Origin: Asterias rubens
Taxonomy: Eukaryota > Echinodermata > Asteroidea > Forcipulatida > Asteriidae
DNA length: 64,000 nt
Direction of reading: 5' to 3'
Assembly: GCF_902459465.1 (NCBI RefSeq)
Contig: NC_047070.1
Span: forward strand, 8,775,597-8,839,596
Position 1 is the stretch's first letter; the number at the start of each line of letters is the position of its first letter. Made by a program: the position numbers and the translations under genes. Below are positions 1 to 12,010 of the stretch, one piece after another. Below the pieces are notes generated by a model. The model saw only the letters and a list, made by a program, of their open reading frames with translations, was not told where the DNA came from and did no database searches.

Positions 1-702
1 AACATATTTATAATAAAAACACTACACAGTGGGAGAATGGAGGCATCGTCAAGTGGACAAAACAAAATATTGGCTGTCAGATTTGGTCGGATCACTTTCA
101 TCATTGTCTGAGAGTACAGACGAGAGGTGCGAAACTAGACACCAAGTTTGACGGATGTAAAGGGCCTAACACGATTTCTTTTTCTCATGGGCGAGTCGAT
201 TCACATTTTGAAGAAAACAGAGGAGACCACACTCTTACTTCCGGAAACATCTCAGTGAATGAAACGTGAGAAAGAGAAGATCTGAAATTGAATATGTTTC
301 GGGTCATTAAAGGATTGACTGTATTAAGCATTATGCTATTATGAAGCCTTGTCTATATTTATCAACTTGACCATCATGATACCAACTTGACCACCATGTT
401 TACAATTATTGTGACTAGCTAATCACTGGTCAAAGGCCTACAGCGTTTGACAGTATACAGCACTTTGAGAAAAATGTCACTTGTTGAATTGTGAATTGTT
501 ACTGCAGTATCCTGAAGGTTGTGAGCTTCTCAGATTTAATTGTGGGGGCATAAAAACTGATACATTTTTCTTACAAAACCACATTATTTTGATGACAAAA
601 TGTTTCTCGAAATGTTTGTTTTTCTTTTCTAAGTAGGCTTCTTGCAAATAGTTGTTACATGCCATTCATTTAAAAGTGGTTACCATAGTATACACCTTCC
701 AT
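1..702. other. gene-free stretch, nothing recognised
   Basis: AT-rich sequence without a convincing open reading frame, splice-site pair or repeat that I recognise. It ends at the TTAA that borders the first MITE. Confidence 0.5.
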
Positions 703-1090
703 TTAAAGGAACACGTTGCCTTGGATCGGTCGAGTAATAGTCTTTGAAAAGCGTCCGTAACCGTTTCTTATAAAATGTATATAGTTAGAAAGGTGTTTTA
801 AAAGTAGGATACAATGATCCACACACATTTGCCTCGAAAGTGCGTGGTTTTCCTTTTACTCTGCGAACTAACACTGTCGGCCATTTATGGGAGTCAAAAG
901 TTTGACTCCCATAAATGGCCGACCGTGTTTTTTAACGAGGTAAAAGGAAAACCACGCAATTTCGAGTGATACTTGTGTGGATCATTATATTCTACTTTTA
1001 AAATATCTTTCTAATCATACGCATTTTATAACAAACGGTTACGGACCCTTTTCAAAGACTAACTCGACCGATCCAATGCAACGTGTTCCT
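703..1090. mobile_element. hairpin MITE, AGGAACACGTTGCC family, copy 1
   Basis: The sequence starts TTAA-AGGAACACGTTGCCTTGG and ends with the inverted form followed by TTCA, a decayed TTAA. Inner segments also pair, so the whole element folds into a long imperfect hairpin. At its centre, 879-920, GGCCATTTATGGGAGTC is followed by its reverse complement. No protein is encoded, so this is a non-autonomous DNA element. TTAA target duplications are known for piggyBac and Kolobok superfamilies; which applies here is not determined. Confidence 0.8.
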
Positions 1091-1444
1091 TTCAGACCTT
1101 TGCCGCGTTGGACGGAACAAACTTTATATTTGCACGGGGGACAGCAAATATCCCTGACTGCCCTGCCTCTTTTTGAACACAAACGTTTATCTGACCCGCT
1201 TGTATGGCTTTTTAGATCCATGTTAAGTTTCATTCAATCTCACCCGCTGCGTCTTTTGGGATTTCGTTTTGCCCATCTTTACCTGCTTCCATATATTCTA
1301 ACTGTAATTTCACGGACAAATTGTCCCATTTCTTGTTTTCTTTGTTCGAATTTCATTAATTGTCATTGTCGTATAGTGCTGCTTTCTAGCGTTGTCTTGT
1401 CCCTGCCCTTTATTAATTTTTGGATCGTGAGTCGCTCGTCGGCT
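1091..1444. other. gene-free stretch between MITEs
   Basis: A plus-strand reading frame crosses this stretch and both flanking MITEs, but its product has no recognisable domain. Nothing else is visible. Confidence 0.45.
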
Positions 1445-1830
1445 TTAAAGGCAGTGGACACTATTGGTAATTACTCAAAATAATTATTAGCATAAAACCT
1501 TACTTGGTGATGAGCAATGGGGAGAGGTTGATGGTATAAAACATTGTGAGAAACGGCTCCCTCTGAAGTGCATCCTTTTCGAGAAAGAAGTAATTTTCCA
1601 CGAATTTGATTTCGAGACCTCAGATTTAGAACTTGAGGTCTCGAAATCAACCATCTAAACGCACACAACTTCGTGTGACAATGGCGTTTTATTCTTTCAT
1701 TATTATCTCGCAACTTCGATGACCGATTGAGCTCAAATTTTCACAGGTTTGTTATTTTATGCACATGTTGAGATATACCAACTGTGACGACTAGTCTTCG
1801 ACAATTACCAATAGTGTCCACTGCCTTTAA
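1445..1830. mobile_element. TTAA MITE, AGGCAGTGGACAC family, copy 1
   Basis: Both ends are bounded by TTAA. The termini are AGGCAGTGGACACTATTGG and its inverse. The interior carries a strong hairpin, TTGATTTCGAGACCTCA and its reverse complement, at about 1605-1652. The element is about 385 bp with no coding capacity. It is the most abundant family in the window, with about 18 full or partial copies. Confidence 0.85.
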
Positions 1831-1886
1831 ACGACCTAGTTTTGCTATATAGGTTACTGATAATAAAGTGATCCCTTTTACATGGT

Positions 1887-2282
1887 TTAAAAGCACTGGA
1901 TACTATAAGCAATTGCTGAAAATAGTTGTTAGCATAAAAACTTACCTGCTAGCTATCAATGGAGAGATGTGGATAGTATAAAACATTGTGAGAAACACCT
2001 CCTTCTAAAGTAACGTAGTTTTCGAGAATGAAGTCATTTTCCACTAAACTATATTTTGATTTCAAGACCTCAGAATTTGATTTCTAGGTCCCGAAATGAA
2101 GCATCTGAAAGCACATAACTATGTGACAGGGGTGGGTTTTTTTTTCTTTCATTATTGTCTCGCAACTTCGACGCCCAATTGAGCTCAAATTTTCACAGGT
2201 TTGTTATTTTGTGCATATGTTGAGATACACCAAGTGCGAAGACTAGTCTTTGACAATTACCAAAGGTGTCCAGTGTCTTTAA
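1887..2282. mobile_element. TTAA MITE, AGGCAGTGGACAC family, copy 2
   Basis: A diverged full-length copy only 56 bp from copy 1. It begins TTAAAAGCACTGGATAC and ends GTGTCCAGTGTCTTTAA. The two copies lie in the same orientation. Confidence 0.8.
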
Positions 2283-3032
2283 CGTATGTTCCATTATGTC
2301 TGCATGCAGTATTCCCAAGCCGTGCCGTTGGTGAATACCACAGGGCCTTAATATGATACGTGACAGCCAAATAAAAGACGTGTTCCATGCAACTCTATAT
2401 CTACAAAATTTCATATCAAACCCATTGTGTATGATGAATAGAATCACCTGGATACCGGAGATATAGCAAAAGAGTATATTTTGCCTTAAACCCAAATAAA
2501 CCCAATACAACTGCACAAAGCTTTTTTTATTTATTATAAGCTATAATTCTTTTGAGTAGGATTTGAGGCAAAATGATACTACTGTGCGCCTAAGAGGGAT
2601 TCTTTTAAATCTCCCAATATTGAATGGATCTCATTGAACTGTAAAGTGAGACAACTGAAGAGAACAACACCCCAGAATCGACTCTTTATATTAAAAGAGT
2701 CAACGATATCCACTCTTCTTTGTACTCGACAGGGCAATACAGTCTTGCACGTTTTGAACGGTTGCGCGATTTAGTTTTCTCATTGTATATGCGTTGTAGA
2801 CAATGTACGTTGAAACATAACATGTTCCCCAAAATTACCCCCCCCCCCCCGTCTTAGTTTCCCCATACGATTTGCACGGTCTATACAGACGGAATCCAAG
2901 GCAAGTTTAAAATATAAATTGAAAATTGTTTCTTGAAAACATAAACATTATGGCGACTGAACCATTATGCCTACATTTACACTAAGTCAAACAGTGAATA
3001 TTGCAAGCTTGTTATACTTCGAAACATTACCA
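2283..3032. other. gene-free stretch with a C13 homopolymer
   Basis: Unrecognised AT-rich sequence. It contains an uninterrupted run of 13 C at 2838-2850. Confidence 0.45.
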
Positions 3033-3205
3033 GGGCCCGATTTTATAGAGCTGTTTTAGGTAGATAATATGGCTAAATAATTGTTTGCTTATAGCAGAAA
3101 TGAGCAAGACACCAGTCACGAATTGTACATGGTAGTTTGGCTGGCAACCTTATTCTTGTATAAGCATAATTTTGTTGTTTTGAACTATTTTAGACAAAGT
3201 TTCAA
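3033..3205. mobile_element. partial MITE, GGGCCCAATTTCATAGAGC family
   Basis: Left half of a widespread element. It starts GGGCCCGATTTTATAGAGC and continues with the characteristic inner segments GAGCAAGACACCAGTCACG and ACATGGTAGTTTGGCTGGC. The right terminus is absent, so the copy is truncated. Confidence 0.6.
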
Positions 3206-3915
3206 CTTACGATCCTGCTGTACATTTTGTGTCTATCTTGTGTCTATTTTTTCTTGTTTGTCATTGGTCTCCAGTAGGTACCGTATATAAGCACACTGTT
3301 GACGAGGTACTCGTGAACCCCCCCCCCCCCTCCCCCCGCCAAAACAATCTTACAGTACATTTGTGTCTCGTGTCTATCTTGTCGCCTGTAAAATTACGCG
3401 CACATTTTTCTTCTTCAAAGTTTCTTCCGCAACTAGCGGGTGAAGACTTGCAACTCCAGCATATCAAAGGTTGAAACTAATAATGAAAAGAATTTAAGAA
3501 AATGGATGGAGAAACCTTGAAGGGTAACCACTGTGTTTTGTGCTCAGCTCAGGATTTAACCTGGCAACAATTAAAGCATCCTGAATACATCTATTGACCC
3601 AAATTCAACCGAAGCCATCACACGATCCCCATCCCTACTACGCGTGTATAGTGCTTTTTTAATGGGGATTTTTTGTCTTCTTCGAAATCAAATCAAAAAA
3701 ACGAATTCTTTGAAAATACTAGGACAATTTTTGAAGGGTGGTAATTTTAAAGCGGACAGAAACTGCATACAGCGCACCATTAGGCCTACGTTGTTCAGTG
3801 GCTACTTTTAAAATTGTTCATTTCCATTGTTCGGTATTTTGAGTGGCTTAGTAAAGCTGGTTCAAACCAGTACCGACCAGCCTCTCTGAGTAGTGTTCCA
3901 CCTCCACGATATACA

Positions 3916-4065
3916 GGGTGCGTTCGTTTAGCTTCCCTGGGTCGACCCCGGTGTGTGGCGGTTTTTTTTCCATGACGAACGTGGGTAATTATCTGCACAC
4001 GTTCGTCCTGAAAAAGAAAACGCCACACACCGGGGTCGACCCAGGGAAGCTAAACGAACGCACCC
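3916..4065. mobile_element. perfect-hairpin MITE, GGGTGCGTTCGTTTAGC family, short form
   Basis: The left arm GGGTGCGTTCGTTTAGCTTC and the following GGTCGACCCCGGTGTGTGGCG are repeated as a nearly exact inverse at the right end. An inner pair is GACGAACGTG / CACACGTTCGTC. The whole 150 bp is one hairpin. The near-perfect arms suggest recent insertion or strong homogenisation. Confidence 0.8.
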
Positions 4066-4090
4066 ACAGTTAAGGTTCTTGCTGTAATGC

Positions 4091-4193
4091 ATGACGTCAT
4101 AATTCTTACCCAAAATGACGCATAGGCGCACGTCACCTATACCACTTACAGTGGCTGCGCCTATGGGCTCGTTTGGGTTTAGAATTGTGACAT
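4091..4193. mobile_element. short hairpin MITE with GCATAGGCGCA arms
   Basis: The inverted arms are ATTCTTACCCAAA...GCATAGGCGCA and TGCGCCTATG...TTTGGGTTTAGAAT. They start 25 bp from the preceding element and flank a small loop. No coding capacity. Confidence 0.6.
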
Positions 4194-4969
4194 ACTCATG
4201 CATAAATATTAAGAGAGGCGTATTACGGGAACAATTTGTTATTCTGTAGTATAGAATTGCCATCCTCAAAAATACAAATTTTCAAAGATTCCCTATGCAA
4301 CTGTGCTAGGTCGTGCCGACACATTGTGTGTAACTATAATGCATTACAAACCGAATACATCAAAACATACCAACATGTCTTCTCTTAATGTGATGGGTAG
4401 TAAAATGAAACTGCACAGTTGTAGAGAAAATGTCATACGTCGGCTTACGCTGGCTTAAACGTTAAGGTAGGTGTGACAGGGCCTTCAGCTCCGCTCGCTG
4501 GGAACACAGGTGTCGTCGCTGTGGACGCGAAAGCGAAGTGACGTTTCTTACAAAAGGCACCAAACGGGGCAAGACTCATGGCTTTAGTGTGTACTGTACA
4601 TATTTCATGAGAAAAATGTCTGATTGTTCTCGAGAGTAGAATTACGCATGAAATATATGCAGATATGGGATGTTCTATAGGCTGCAGGGTCAAAATTACA
4701 AGACAATTAATGAACACTTATGAGTGCGATGGAATATTTTCACGAGTTGAATTTTTCAAACGAAGAGAAGACGAATTGACTGGAACTATCCGTAATCCAA
4801 AAGTATCTGAATATTCTTTTCGTTACACGTGTGTAAAACACTCATTGGGTTGTTTATCATCCAAAATAGGTCTTACCATTTGATTCGAGTATGAACTATC
4901 TGTAATAAAAAACAGCAAAACCGTGCACAATTTGTTTTGTTTTGCTGCTTATAACGTGTGATGTGTGGT
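4194..4969. other. gene-free stretch, nothing recognised
   Basis: Single-copy-looking sequence. Two short overlapping open frames on opposite strands at 4445-4883 have no recognisable similarity and no supporting splice signals. Confidence 0.4.
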
Positions 4970-5543
4970 ACCAAATAGACAGAATGGCAAAGGTAGTGTA
5001 TACATTTGGTAATTCGGCTTAATCAACAAATTAATGATCATACAATCTTTACTTGAAAATGACTCAATTATTGAGGAGCTGTTGATGGTATACAACCGTG
5101 TGAGAAACGAATCTCTTTGAAGTAGTTTAGTTAAGTTTATAAAGAAAGAGGTAATTTTCACACAAAAATGTATTGAATCTGAGAAAGGCTTTTCTGATGC
5201 ATCTAAATGAACACAATTCTTTGCAACGAGGTTTTGTTTTTCTTTCATTAATATCTTGCAACTACGATGACCAAATTTAGTCAAACTTTTCCAAATTTAG
5301 CCAAACTGGTGTATGAAAACTATTGGTGATCACTCAAAATAATTATTAGCAACAGAATTACTTGTAACGAGTAATGGGGAGAAACGTTTCCCTCTGAAGT
5401 AATGTAGTTTTCGAGAAAGAAGCAATTTTCCAAGAATTTGATTTTGAGACCTAAGATTTAGAATTTGAGGCGCTTAATATTACCTCGTTTTCACAGGTTT
5501 GTTACTTTATGTATTTATTGAGATACACCAAGTTAGAAGACTG
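4970..5543. mobile_element. two diverged, truncated relics of the AGGCAGTGGACAC MITE family
   Basis: About 5005-5290 retains internal family segments: GAGGAGCTGTTGATGGTAT, GTGAGAAACGAATCTC and TTCTTTCATTAATATCTTGC. About 5313-5543 is a second relic, with CTATTGGTGATCACTCAAAA at one end and GAGATACACCAAGTTAGAAG at the other. Neither has both termini. Confidence 0.55.
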
Positions 5544-5713
5544 CCGTCGATTTCACAAAACTCTTCCTAACTTAAGACTTATCTTAGGACTTAGGACGAG
5601 TCCCAACCCTACACTGTAGCATGTAGACCTTAAGATTAATCCTAAGTTAGGACGAGTTATTCCTCCTAACTCGAGATAAGACGAGTCCTAACTCTTTATA
5701 TAATCGACCCCTG
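5541..5713. mobile_element. MITE, GTCGATTTCACAAAGAGTTAGG family, copy 1
   Basis: Palindromic element of about 170 bp. The arms read GTCGATTTCACAAAACTCTTCC and AGTCCTAACTCTTTATATAATCGAC in inverse order. The interior is made of repeated CCTAACTTAGGA-like units, so many alternative folds exist. Confidence 0.65.
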
Positions 5714-6220
5714 GCCGTCGATTTAACAAAGAGTTAGGACTCGTCTTATCTCAAGTTAGGACGAGTAACTCTTCATAACTTAGGATTAATCTTAAAGGTA
5801 ACGTTGCCTTGGATTGGTCGAGTTGGTATTTGAAAAGTGATTGAAACCGTTTGTTACAAAATGCATATGGTTAGAAAGATAACTTAAAAGTAAAATATAA
5901 TGATCCACACAATTATGCCTCGGAGTTTCACGGTTTTCGTTTTACGTCGCGAAGAAACACGGTCGGCCATTTATGGGAGTCAATGGCCGACCGTGTTAGT
6001 CGATGAGGTAATATGAAAACCACGCAATTTCGAGGCATATTTGTGTAGATCATTGTATTCTACTTTTACAAAATCTTTCTAACCATATGCATTTTATAAC
6101 AAACGGTTACAAACGTTTTTTATAGACCAACTCGTCCGATCCAAGGCAATGTGTTCCTTTAAGGTCTTAAGTCTTAAGATTAGTCTTAAGTTATGAAGAG
6201 TTTTGTTAAATCGACAGCAG
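5714..6220. mobile_element. MITE, GTCGATTTCACAAAGAGTTAGG family, copy 2, split by a nested element
   Basis: The left part is 5714-5791 and the right part 6163-6220, ending AAATCGACAGCAG. The break is exactly at the TTAA borders of another MITE, so this copy is older than its insert. It abuts copy 1 directly. Confidence 0.7.
5792..6162. mobile_element. hairpin MITE, AGGAACACGTTGCC family, copy 2 (nested)
   Basis: Bounded by TTAA at 5792-5795 and 6159-6162. It shares the termini, the central GGCCATTTATGGGAGTC hairpin and the TGATCCACACAATTATGCC segments of copy 1. It sits inside a GTCGATTTCAC element. Confidence 0.8.
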
Positions 6221-6601
6221 TGTCTTTAAAGAATAAGGCTTGACCTATGCAGTGTTCTCAGATGAAAACGCAAGCATCTACTTGGGTGTAATATATACGT
6301 AAAAGGTGATTTATATTAAAATTCTCCAACAACGTTCTTCACAATCTTTGTAATGATTAGTTTATTACCATACAAACTCCGTCAACCTTCGGATTGATTA
6401 AACACGATACGCCGTCTGTAATGGTTTCTCGTTTTTAAGAATTCCCGGGTCGTTCAGTTTCCAAGGGAACTTGTCACTTGAAACCCATGATGGTATTATC
6501 CAATTATACTTTGGTGAAATAATATTGTTGTCTTTGAAATTTCGATTGCTGTATTTATCACCGGCTCATACCCGTTGGTTTTAAAGTTTAAACACAGATA
6601 T
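6221..6601. other. gene-free stretch, nothing recognised
   Basis: No repeat, splice pair or coding signal recognised. Confidence 0.4.
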
Positions 6602-6987
6602 TTAAAGGCAGTGGACACTATTGGTAATTACTCAAAATATTTATTAGCATAAAACCTTTCTTGGTGACGAGTAATGGGGAGAGATTGATGGTATAAAACA
6701 TTGTGAGAAACGGCTCCCTCTGAAGTGCCATAGTTTTCGAGAAAGAAGTAATTTTCCACGAATTTGACTTCGAGACCTCAGGTTTAGAACTTGAGGTCTC
6801 GAAATCAACCATCTAAACGCACACAACTTCGTGTGACAAGGGTGTTTTTTTCTTTCGTAGTTATCTCTCAACTCCGACGACCAATCAAGCTCAAATTTTC
6901 ACAGGTTTTTAATTTTATGCATATGTTGAGATACACCAAGTGAGAAGACTGTTCTTTGACATTACCAATAGTGTCCACTGGCTTTAA
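6602..6987. mobile_element. TTAA MITE, AGGCAGTGGACAC family, copy 3
   Basis: Full-length copy with TTAA on both sides and the internal GAGACCTCAGGTTTAG / TTGAGGTCTCGAAATC hairpin. It is very similar to the copies at 1445 and 58699. Confidence 0.85.
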
Positions 6988-7744
6988 AGGCAACGTTTAC
7001 TGAGAAATTACCAAAAATCTGATGAGCGATATAATATCCACGCAGGAAGAATAATCTGTTATTGTCATAACATTCAATCTGAGAAACGTTTCATGTAGAA
7101 AAATGTTCTCAGTTCGAAAAGCTTTCGAATCCCTCTCTAAAACCAGATTCATTTGAAAGGAAATGTCTCTCAAGATGTTTTACATTATCAGAAGCTAAAG
7201 TGCTTCTTATACAGGGGGAAATATTAGGGCTGAAATTATTTGTTGAGTATTTGAAAACCTTCCCTAAAACCACAACAAAAATAAACACTTAACTCTGTAT
7301 ATCTGTCTTTCTTGTTGTTTTTTTTTTTTATTCCAATGTATTTTCTTGTCACACTGATTGTATTTACAGAAAGTTTTTGTTCCACCAAACTGTATATTTT
7401 CTGGAGTAAAGCTACAATAATATTACGGTCGACTGCATTACACAATATTGTCTGAATTGTCCGTCTGATAAGGAACATGTCAGTCTGTCGCAGTCCGTAA
7501 AAAGTCCATCATTATTATGAGTGCATTTTGTAAGAAATTTTATTATTACATATTAATTTATCAAATTATACACGTTACATTAGGACTCGGGTCAATGGTC
7601 GTGGCTGTTCAAACCCAATTTAATGTTTGTGACAATACCCGCGTAATTTTGTCTGGGTAAAAGCGGTACGGCCCTTTTCCGTGACAGTTTGTCAGTACAT
7701 AATAACCTCTAGATTCGAAACAAATCCCGGGCAGGCAAGAATTG
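6988..7744. other. MITE-like relic followed by unrecognised sequence
   Basis: About 6990-7200 resembles the internal part of another TTAA-type element (AATCTGAGAAACGTTTCATG, GAAGAATAATCTG; compare 48950-49260). The rest, to 7744, is AT-rich and unrecognised. Confidence 0.35.
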
Positions 7745-7985
7745 CCCCCAAATCGAGGCTCAAGTTCATGGCCCAGCTTGCCGCCGAATTATTCGCTTAC
7801 GATTACGTGCAAGCGCCGATTTTCTGCGCAAGCTGTGTAGGCGCAGAATGCCTTGTAACATGAAGTACGCAGGCGAACTAGCCAAAATTCCTTGCTAAGC
7901 CGGTAACTAATACGCTTGACGTAAGCTTCCGCAAGCGCCGATTCATTGCTTACGGTAAGCAGTGCCGTGAAAATGGGTCCCTTTT
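7745..7985. mobile_element. MITE, GGCCCAANTTCATGGC / GCGCTTACGGTAAGCAG family, copy 1
   Basis: It contains repeated GCTTACG / CGTAAGC half-sites that pair with each other: TTCATGGCCCAGCTTGC at the left and GCTTACGGTAAGCAGTGCC at the right. A related copy with clearer ends is at 18600-18850. Confidence 0.55.
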
Positions 7986-8325
7986 GGGTCTGACCCGGTT
8001 CAAGCTAGTCATATAACGCAGAGTCATACTTCGACCCCCCCCCTCCCCCATGTTAACATCTTTCCCGGTTCAGCCTCTGACCTGTAAATGGGTCATGCCC
8101 CTTGGGAGATGGAATACGGGTTAATTCTGACCCTGGAGTTTTTAGAGTTGACAATGTATTCAACCAATCGACTCATGTGCGTAACACTTCACCATCATGG
8201 GAAAAGGAGATTCGATTTATATAACCGCACGTAGGGCCTATATACAATTTGTGCCACACGCCAGCTGTCTATAAACGTCCCCATCCCGTTTTCACGTAAC
8301 ACAGTTACCGTTCGGGGCTCTCCTG

Positions 8326-8690
8326 TCCCCAATTCCATAAAGCTGTTTGAGCACAGCAAGTTGCTAAGCAAAACAAAATTATGCTTACCAGAAAATGGTT
8401 CCAATCAAACTACAATGTCATGTACAATTTGTGACTGGTATTCTGTTCATTTCTGCATAGCGGACAATTATTAAGCAATATTTTCTGCTTAAAGGCACTG
8501 CACACCATTGATAACTACTCAAAATAATTGTTACCTTAAAAACAAGTTCGACGACCAATTGAGCTCAAATTTTGACAGTTTTTTGGGTTATGCATATGTT
8601 GAGGTACAGTATACACCAAGTGAGAAGACTAGACTTTAACAATTACCAAATGTGTCCAGCGCCTTTCAACAGCTCTATGAAATCGGGCCA
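8326..8690. mobile_element. MITE, GGGCCCAATTTCATAGAGC family, split by a nested element
   Basis: The left part (CCCCAATTCCATAAAGCTG onward, including CATGTACAATTTGTGACTGG) is 8326-8488. The right end, AACAGCTCTATGAAATCGGGCC, is 8669-8690. The interruption coincides with a TTAA-bounded element. Confidence 0.7.
8489..8668. mobile_element. TTAA MITE, AGGCAGTGGACAC family, internally deleted, nested
   Basis: The termini are TTAAAGGCACTGCACACC and GTGTCCAGCGCCTTTCA. The interior lacks the central hairpin and about 200 bp relative to full copies. It lies inside a GGGCCC element. Confidence 0.7.
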
Positions 8691-9672
8691 TGTACCCAAA
8701 GGGACTTGATTTAAAGGTTTTGGGTCGCGCGACCCACATGTATCCAAACCCAAAACAATGCCTGTATTTTGTGAAACCTAGGCTGGCCAGGTTAGCGCGC
8801 AATAACCACCCTCAGATCGATACAGCACACACTCTAAACTTTCTATCCTGAATCTCAAACCATCTACGTTTTCCCCTCTCTCTAAAAGGTTAACGTGTCC
8901 CAGAGGGGACATTGTCCTTCCCGCTAGCCACGTCTCGGGGAAGCCAAGCGAACAAAATTAACAATTTTTCCTTGTTAACATTCAAATCCACCTGGAATTG
9001 CGTTTTGTAAATCAATTTACATAAAAGTGCAGTCGACTGAAAAAAAAAGTACCTGCGTTTGGCCCGTAGGGTATTGTTCGAAGCTCAACCTTCACATTTC
9101 AGTACTAAAAGTAAGATTGAAGATAAAAAATGTGATGGGCAAAATGATGTGTTCCGGTGCTCCATGAAGCACAGAATTAAAATGCAGTCATTGAAAATGA
9201 ATCAAATTAAATAATATTCTAATTGATGTGATAATTGTAAATGGATGTAAACCCTAATCGAAAACGAGATACCTTATTCACAATTTACCGTTATAAATTG
9301 TGCATATTATTTGTCCTCTGAATAAAAGATGTGGCGTAACTAACCCACACGCTCGTTATACCGTAGGCCTATTTGATCCCGGCTGAATTGTTTGCTTCTT
9401 GATGGGTGATCTTGCTGTAACTCGAGTCAAGTGATTGAACTCCTTTTTGGAGCCATCTTAATGTTGAAACGGTTCGTTAATTGTATAAATCTACAGTCTA
9501 CATAACATTGTTCCTTTTTGTTTGTGTAAGTGACGTTTTTTTTTTCTATGGTAGTCGTTAGGATATCCAATGAAGCCGAAACAAGGGGCATGAGTTTTGA
9601 GTGGTTTTGTCACTGTTAAAACACAACCTATGCTTGTTAATCCATGCATTTAATACAAATCGGAATTCATAC
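8691..9672. other. gene-free stretch, nothing recognised
   Basis: Unrecognised sequence. It contains a small palindrome, GGGTCGCGCGACCC, near 8725, but no repeat family that I can assign. Confidence 0.4.
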
Positions 9673-9884
9673 GGGGTCAAAGTTCACGGTTCAGCTTACC
9701 GTAAGCAAAGAATCAGCGGTCATGCAGAGAATTCTGCGCTTACGTTAGGCATATTTTATATAATGGAATGGACTTCTTTGCTTGAGCGCGTGCGTACTCC
9801 ACGATATGCATTCTTCTGTTTGCACAGCTAGTGGTAGCCGTAAGCGCAGAATCGGTGGTAAAGCAGAGCCGTGAACCAAATCCC
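9673..9884. mobile_element. MITE, GCGCTTACGGTAAGCAG family, copy 2
   Basis: The left end has GGTTCAGCTTACCGTAAGC and the right end GTAAGCGCAGAATCGGTGG...GCAGAGCCGTGAACC, inverted relative to each other. No coding capacity. Confidence 0.55.
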
Positions 9885-10115
9885 AGGAATCAAATTCATA
9901 AAGCTGTTCAGCATGAAATACTGTGTGACAATTTTTTTTTAACTAAGCGAAAATTGACGGTGATGCACAAGTCATAACATTGCTGCTTACGGGGGGCACA
10001 CGGACGTGCACCATTTGATTCCCCCTGTCTTGTTATGAAATTCACAATTATATTTAGATTGTCTGAAGGGTGTGTGTAAAAATAAAGACTGTCGTAAATA
10101 AAATAAAAATAGATG

Positions 10116-10591
10116 TTAAACAGCCAATAAAGGATGATCTCAAATATATAGATACTACAGTTTTCTAAAAGCCGCAGTCCAGACAAATAATATCGATCTC
10201 ATACCTCACGTTAAAACATGGTAAAAATGGGTTACCTCTAGAACGCTCCAAGCCAATTTTTTGAAAAACGCGGGGTCAAACAAACCCGCGCGACAAAGGA
10301 ATCGTGACGTCAGTGGCGGCTATTTGATATGGAAAAATAGCGCCCTCAGTTTGCCAAAGCTGGAGAAATCTGTTCAACCCCAATTAGGGGGGAAAGCGTC
10401 AAGGGGTCTTTATAATAGATAAGCCGTTTTTGACTCTCAGCTTAAAAAGCCGCGCGGCCGGGTGCATTTTTGACTCGAGTTAATGTAAATTTTTAGAGTA
10501 AAATGGTTATAACCGGTATCTACGATGTCTATTTTGCCATAAAAAGGTAATGTAGTTGAAATATTGAGATCATCCTTTATTGGTTGTTTAA
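10116..10591. mobile_element. TTAA-bounded MITE with CAATAAAGGATGATCTCAA arms
   Basis: Bounded by TTAA at 10116-10119 and 10588-10591. The ends are ACAGCCAATAAAGGATGATC and the inverse GATCATCCTTTATTGGTTGT. The 476-bp interior is GC-richer, with CCGCGCGAC and CCGCGCGGCC segments. No protein is encoded. This is the only copy of this family in the window. Confidence 0.75.
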
Positions 10592-11852
10592 GGCATTGAT
10601 ATTATCGTATGAAAGCTTACGAAGTGTGACACTTTACTCTGGTTATTTTAATCTCAAAAGTCAAGATTTAAAAAGTGGGGCACCCGGGCACGGACATCAA
10701 AATACAGGGGACATGCCCCCTTTATATAGTTACGCCACCGTATCTCCTGGTATTACTCCATCTATAGACATACTGTCAATGAAGTTTCTTAATGGAGTTT
10801 AATTAGTATTATTTTAAAGATATGATGGACACTCGTGAGTGCACTGTATAGATAGGTGTATACTGACAAATTTTACTCCGACTGTTTTTTTTTTTAATAA
10901 TGATTTCCTTTTTTCTTTTTTTATACCACAAGACCATAATGTTACACAGCTCTTGTGATAATTTTTGCATCCTGTATAAAGATCTCTAAATAAATAAATA
11001 GATAAATAAAAATTTTTTTTTTTACACAAACCTTATAGGGAACGTGTCTGCAATATCTCAAAATGGCGTTGGTGTTTTAGGTGCAAACATTATTTTATAA
11101 CAGTATGTATAAATGAATGACTTTTACAAAATGTCATGAAGTACATACCGAAGCTCTCATTTCTACTAATACAAAATTATAAAACAAATACCCCACAGTT
11201 GAAATAGATCCCGTACTATGTTTACAGTGCCGATGGTATTGTCAACACAGATTGATGTCCGAACATGCTCTTAACACTTAAAGTGCGTGAGTGAACGTTT
11301 AATAACCATACATAACTATATATAATATAGGCACTTTTGCTCGTCCATTTGCAAAACGAACGCAAACAAATGGAAATTTAACATCCTAAACAGCAAAGAT
11401 GACATCGTGATCGTGTGCTCACTTCATTCACATGGAAAATCTGATTGACAAATTAATTTGGTTCCTTCCCACGATGTATTCACAAGGGCTTAGCCTCATT
11501 GGAATGTGCACAAATTTGCACAAGCATTTTTTTTCTCAAGAACATAAAAATGCGGGTCAGAAAGCTTTAATGCACAAACATCTAACAAGGATATGTTTGT
11601 GTATGTTAAGACCATCTACCAGCTAGAATGTTTCTTCTTCAAAAAACCGATCGCGTGAATTATACCGTTGTGCATCTACTGTGCCGTTTCCTCTACAAAA
11701 TTGTGACCACAAAAATCACATTATTATGAGTGTCTTATCACCGCTATTTCAAGACATCAATTACATTTAAAGGAACAAAACAAGTTTTCGTACAGCATGT
11801 ACTGTTTTCTGCTTCTTATACTCATTTGTTTTGTGTACAGTCAAACGTCATA
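10592..11852. other. gene-free stretch, nothing recognised
   Basis: AT-rich, with a short (AAAT)n-like tract near 10988-11008. No gene or repeat family recognised. Confidence 0.4.
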
Positions 11853-12010
11853 TTAAAGACACTGGACACTATTGGTAATTGTCAAAGACCAGTCTTCGAA
11901 CACTTGGTGTATCTCAACAGGCATAAAATCACAAACCTGTGAAAATTTGAGCTCAATTGGTCGTCGAAGGTGCGAGATAAAAATGAAAGAAAAAAAAAAC
12001 ACCCTTGTCA
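11853..12010. mobile_element. AGGCAGTGGACAC-family MITE, one end only
   Basis: Begins TTAAAGACACTGGACACTA and runs through GACCAGTCTTCGAACACTTGG and GAGCTCAATTGGTCGTCGAAG. It stops before the central hairpin; the other end is missing. Confidence 0.7.

Noticed and set aside
977-1483. 168-codon plus-strand open frame
   Set aside because: It runs through the ends of two different MITEs and an anonymous stretch between them, has no domain features and no supporting signals.
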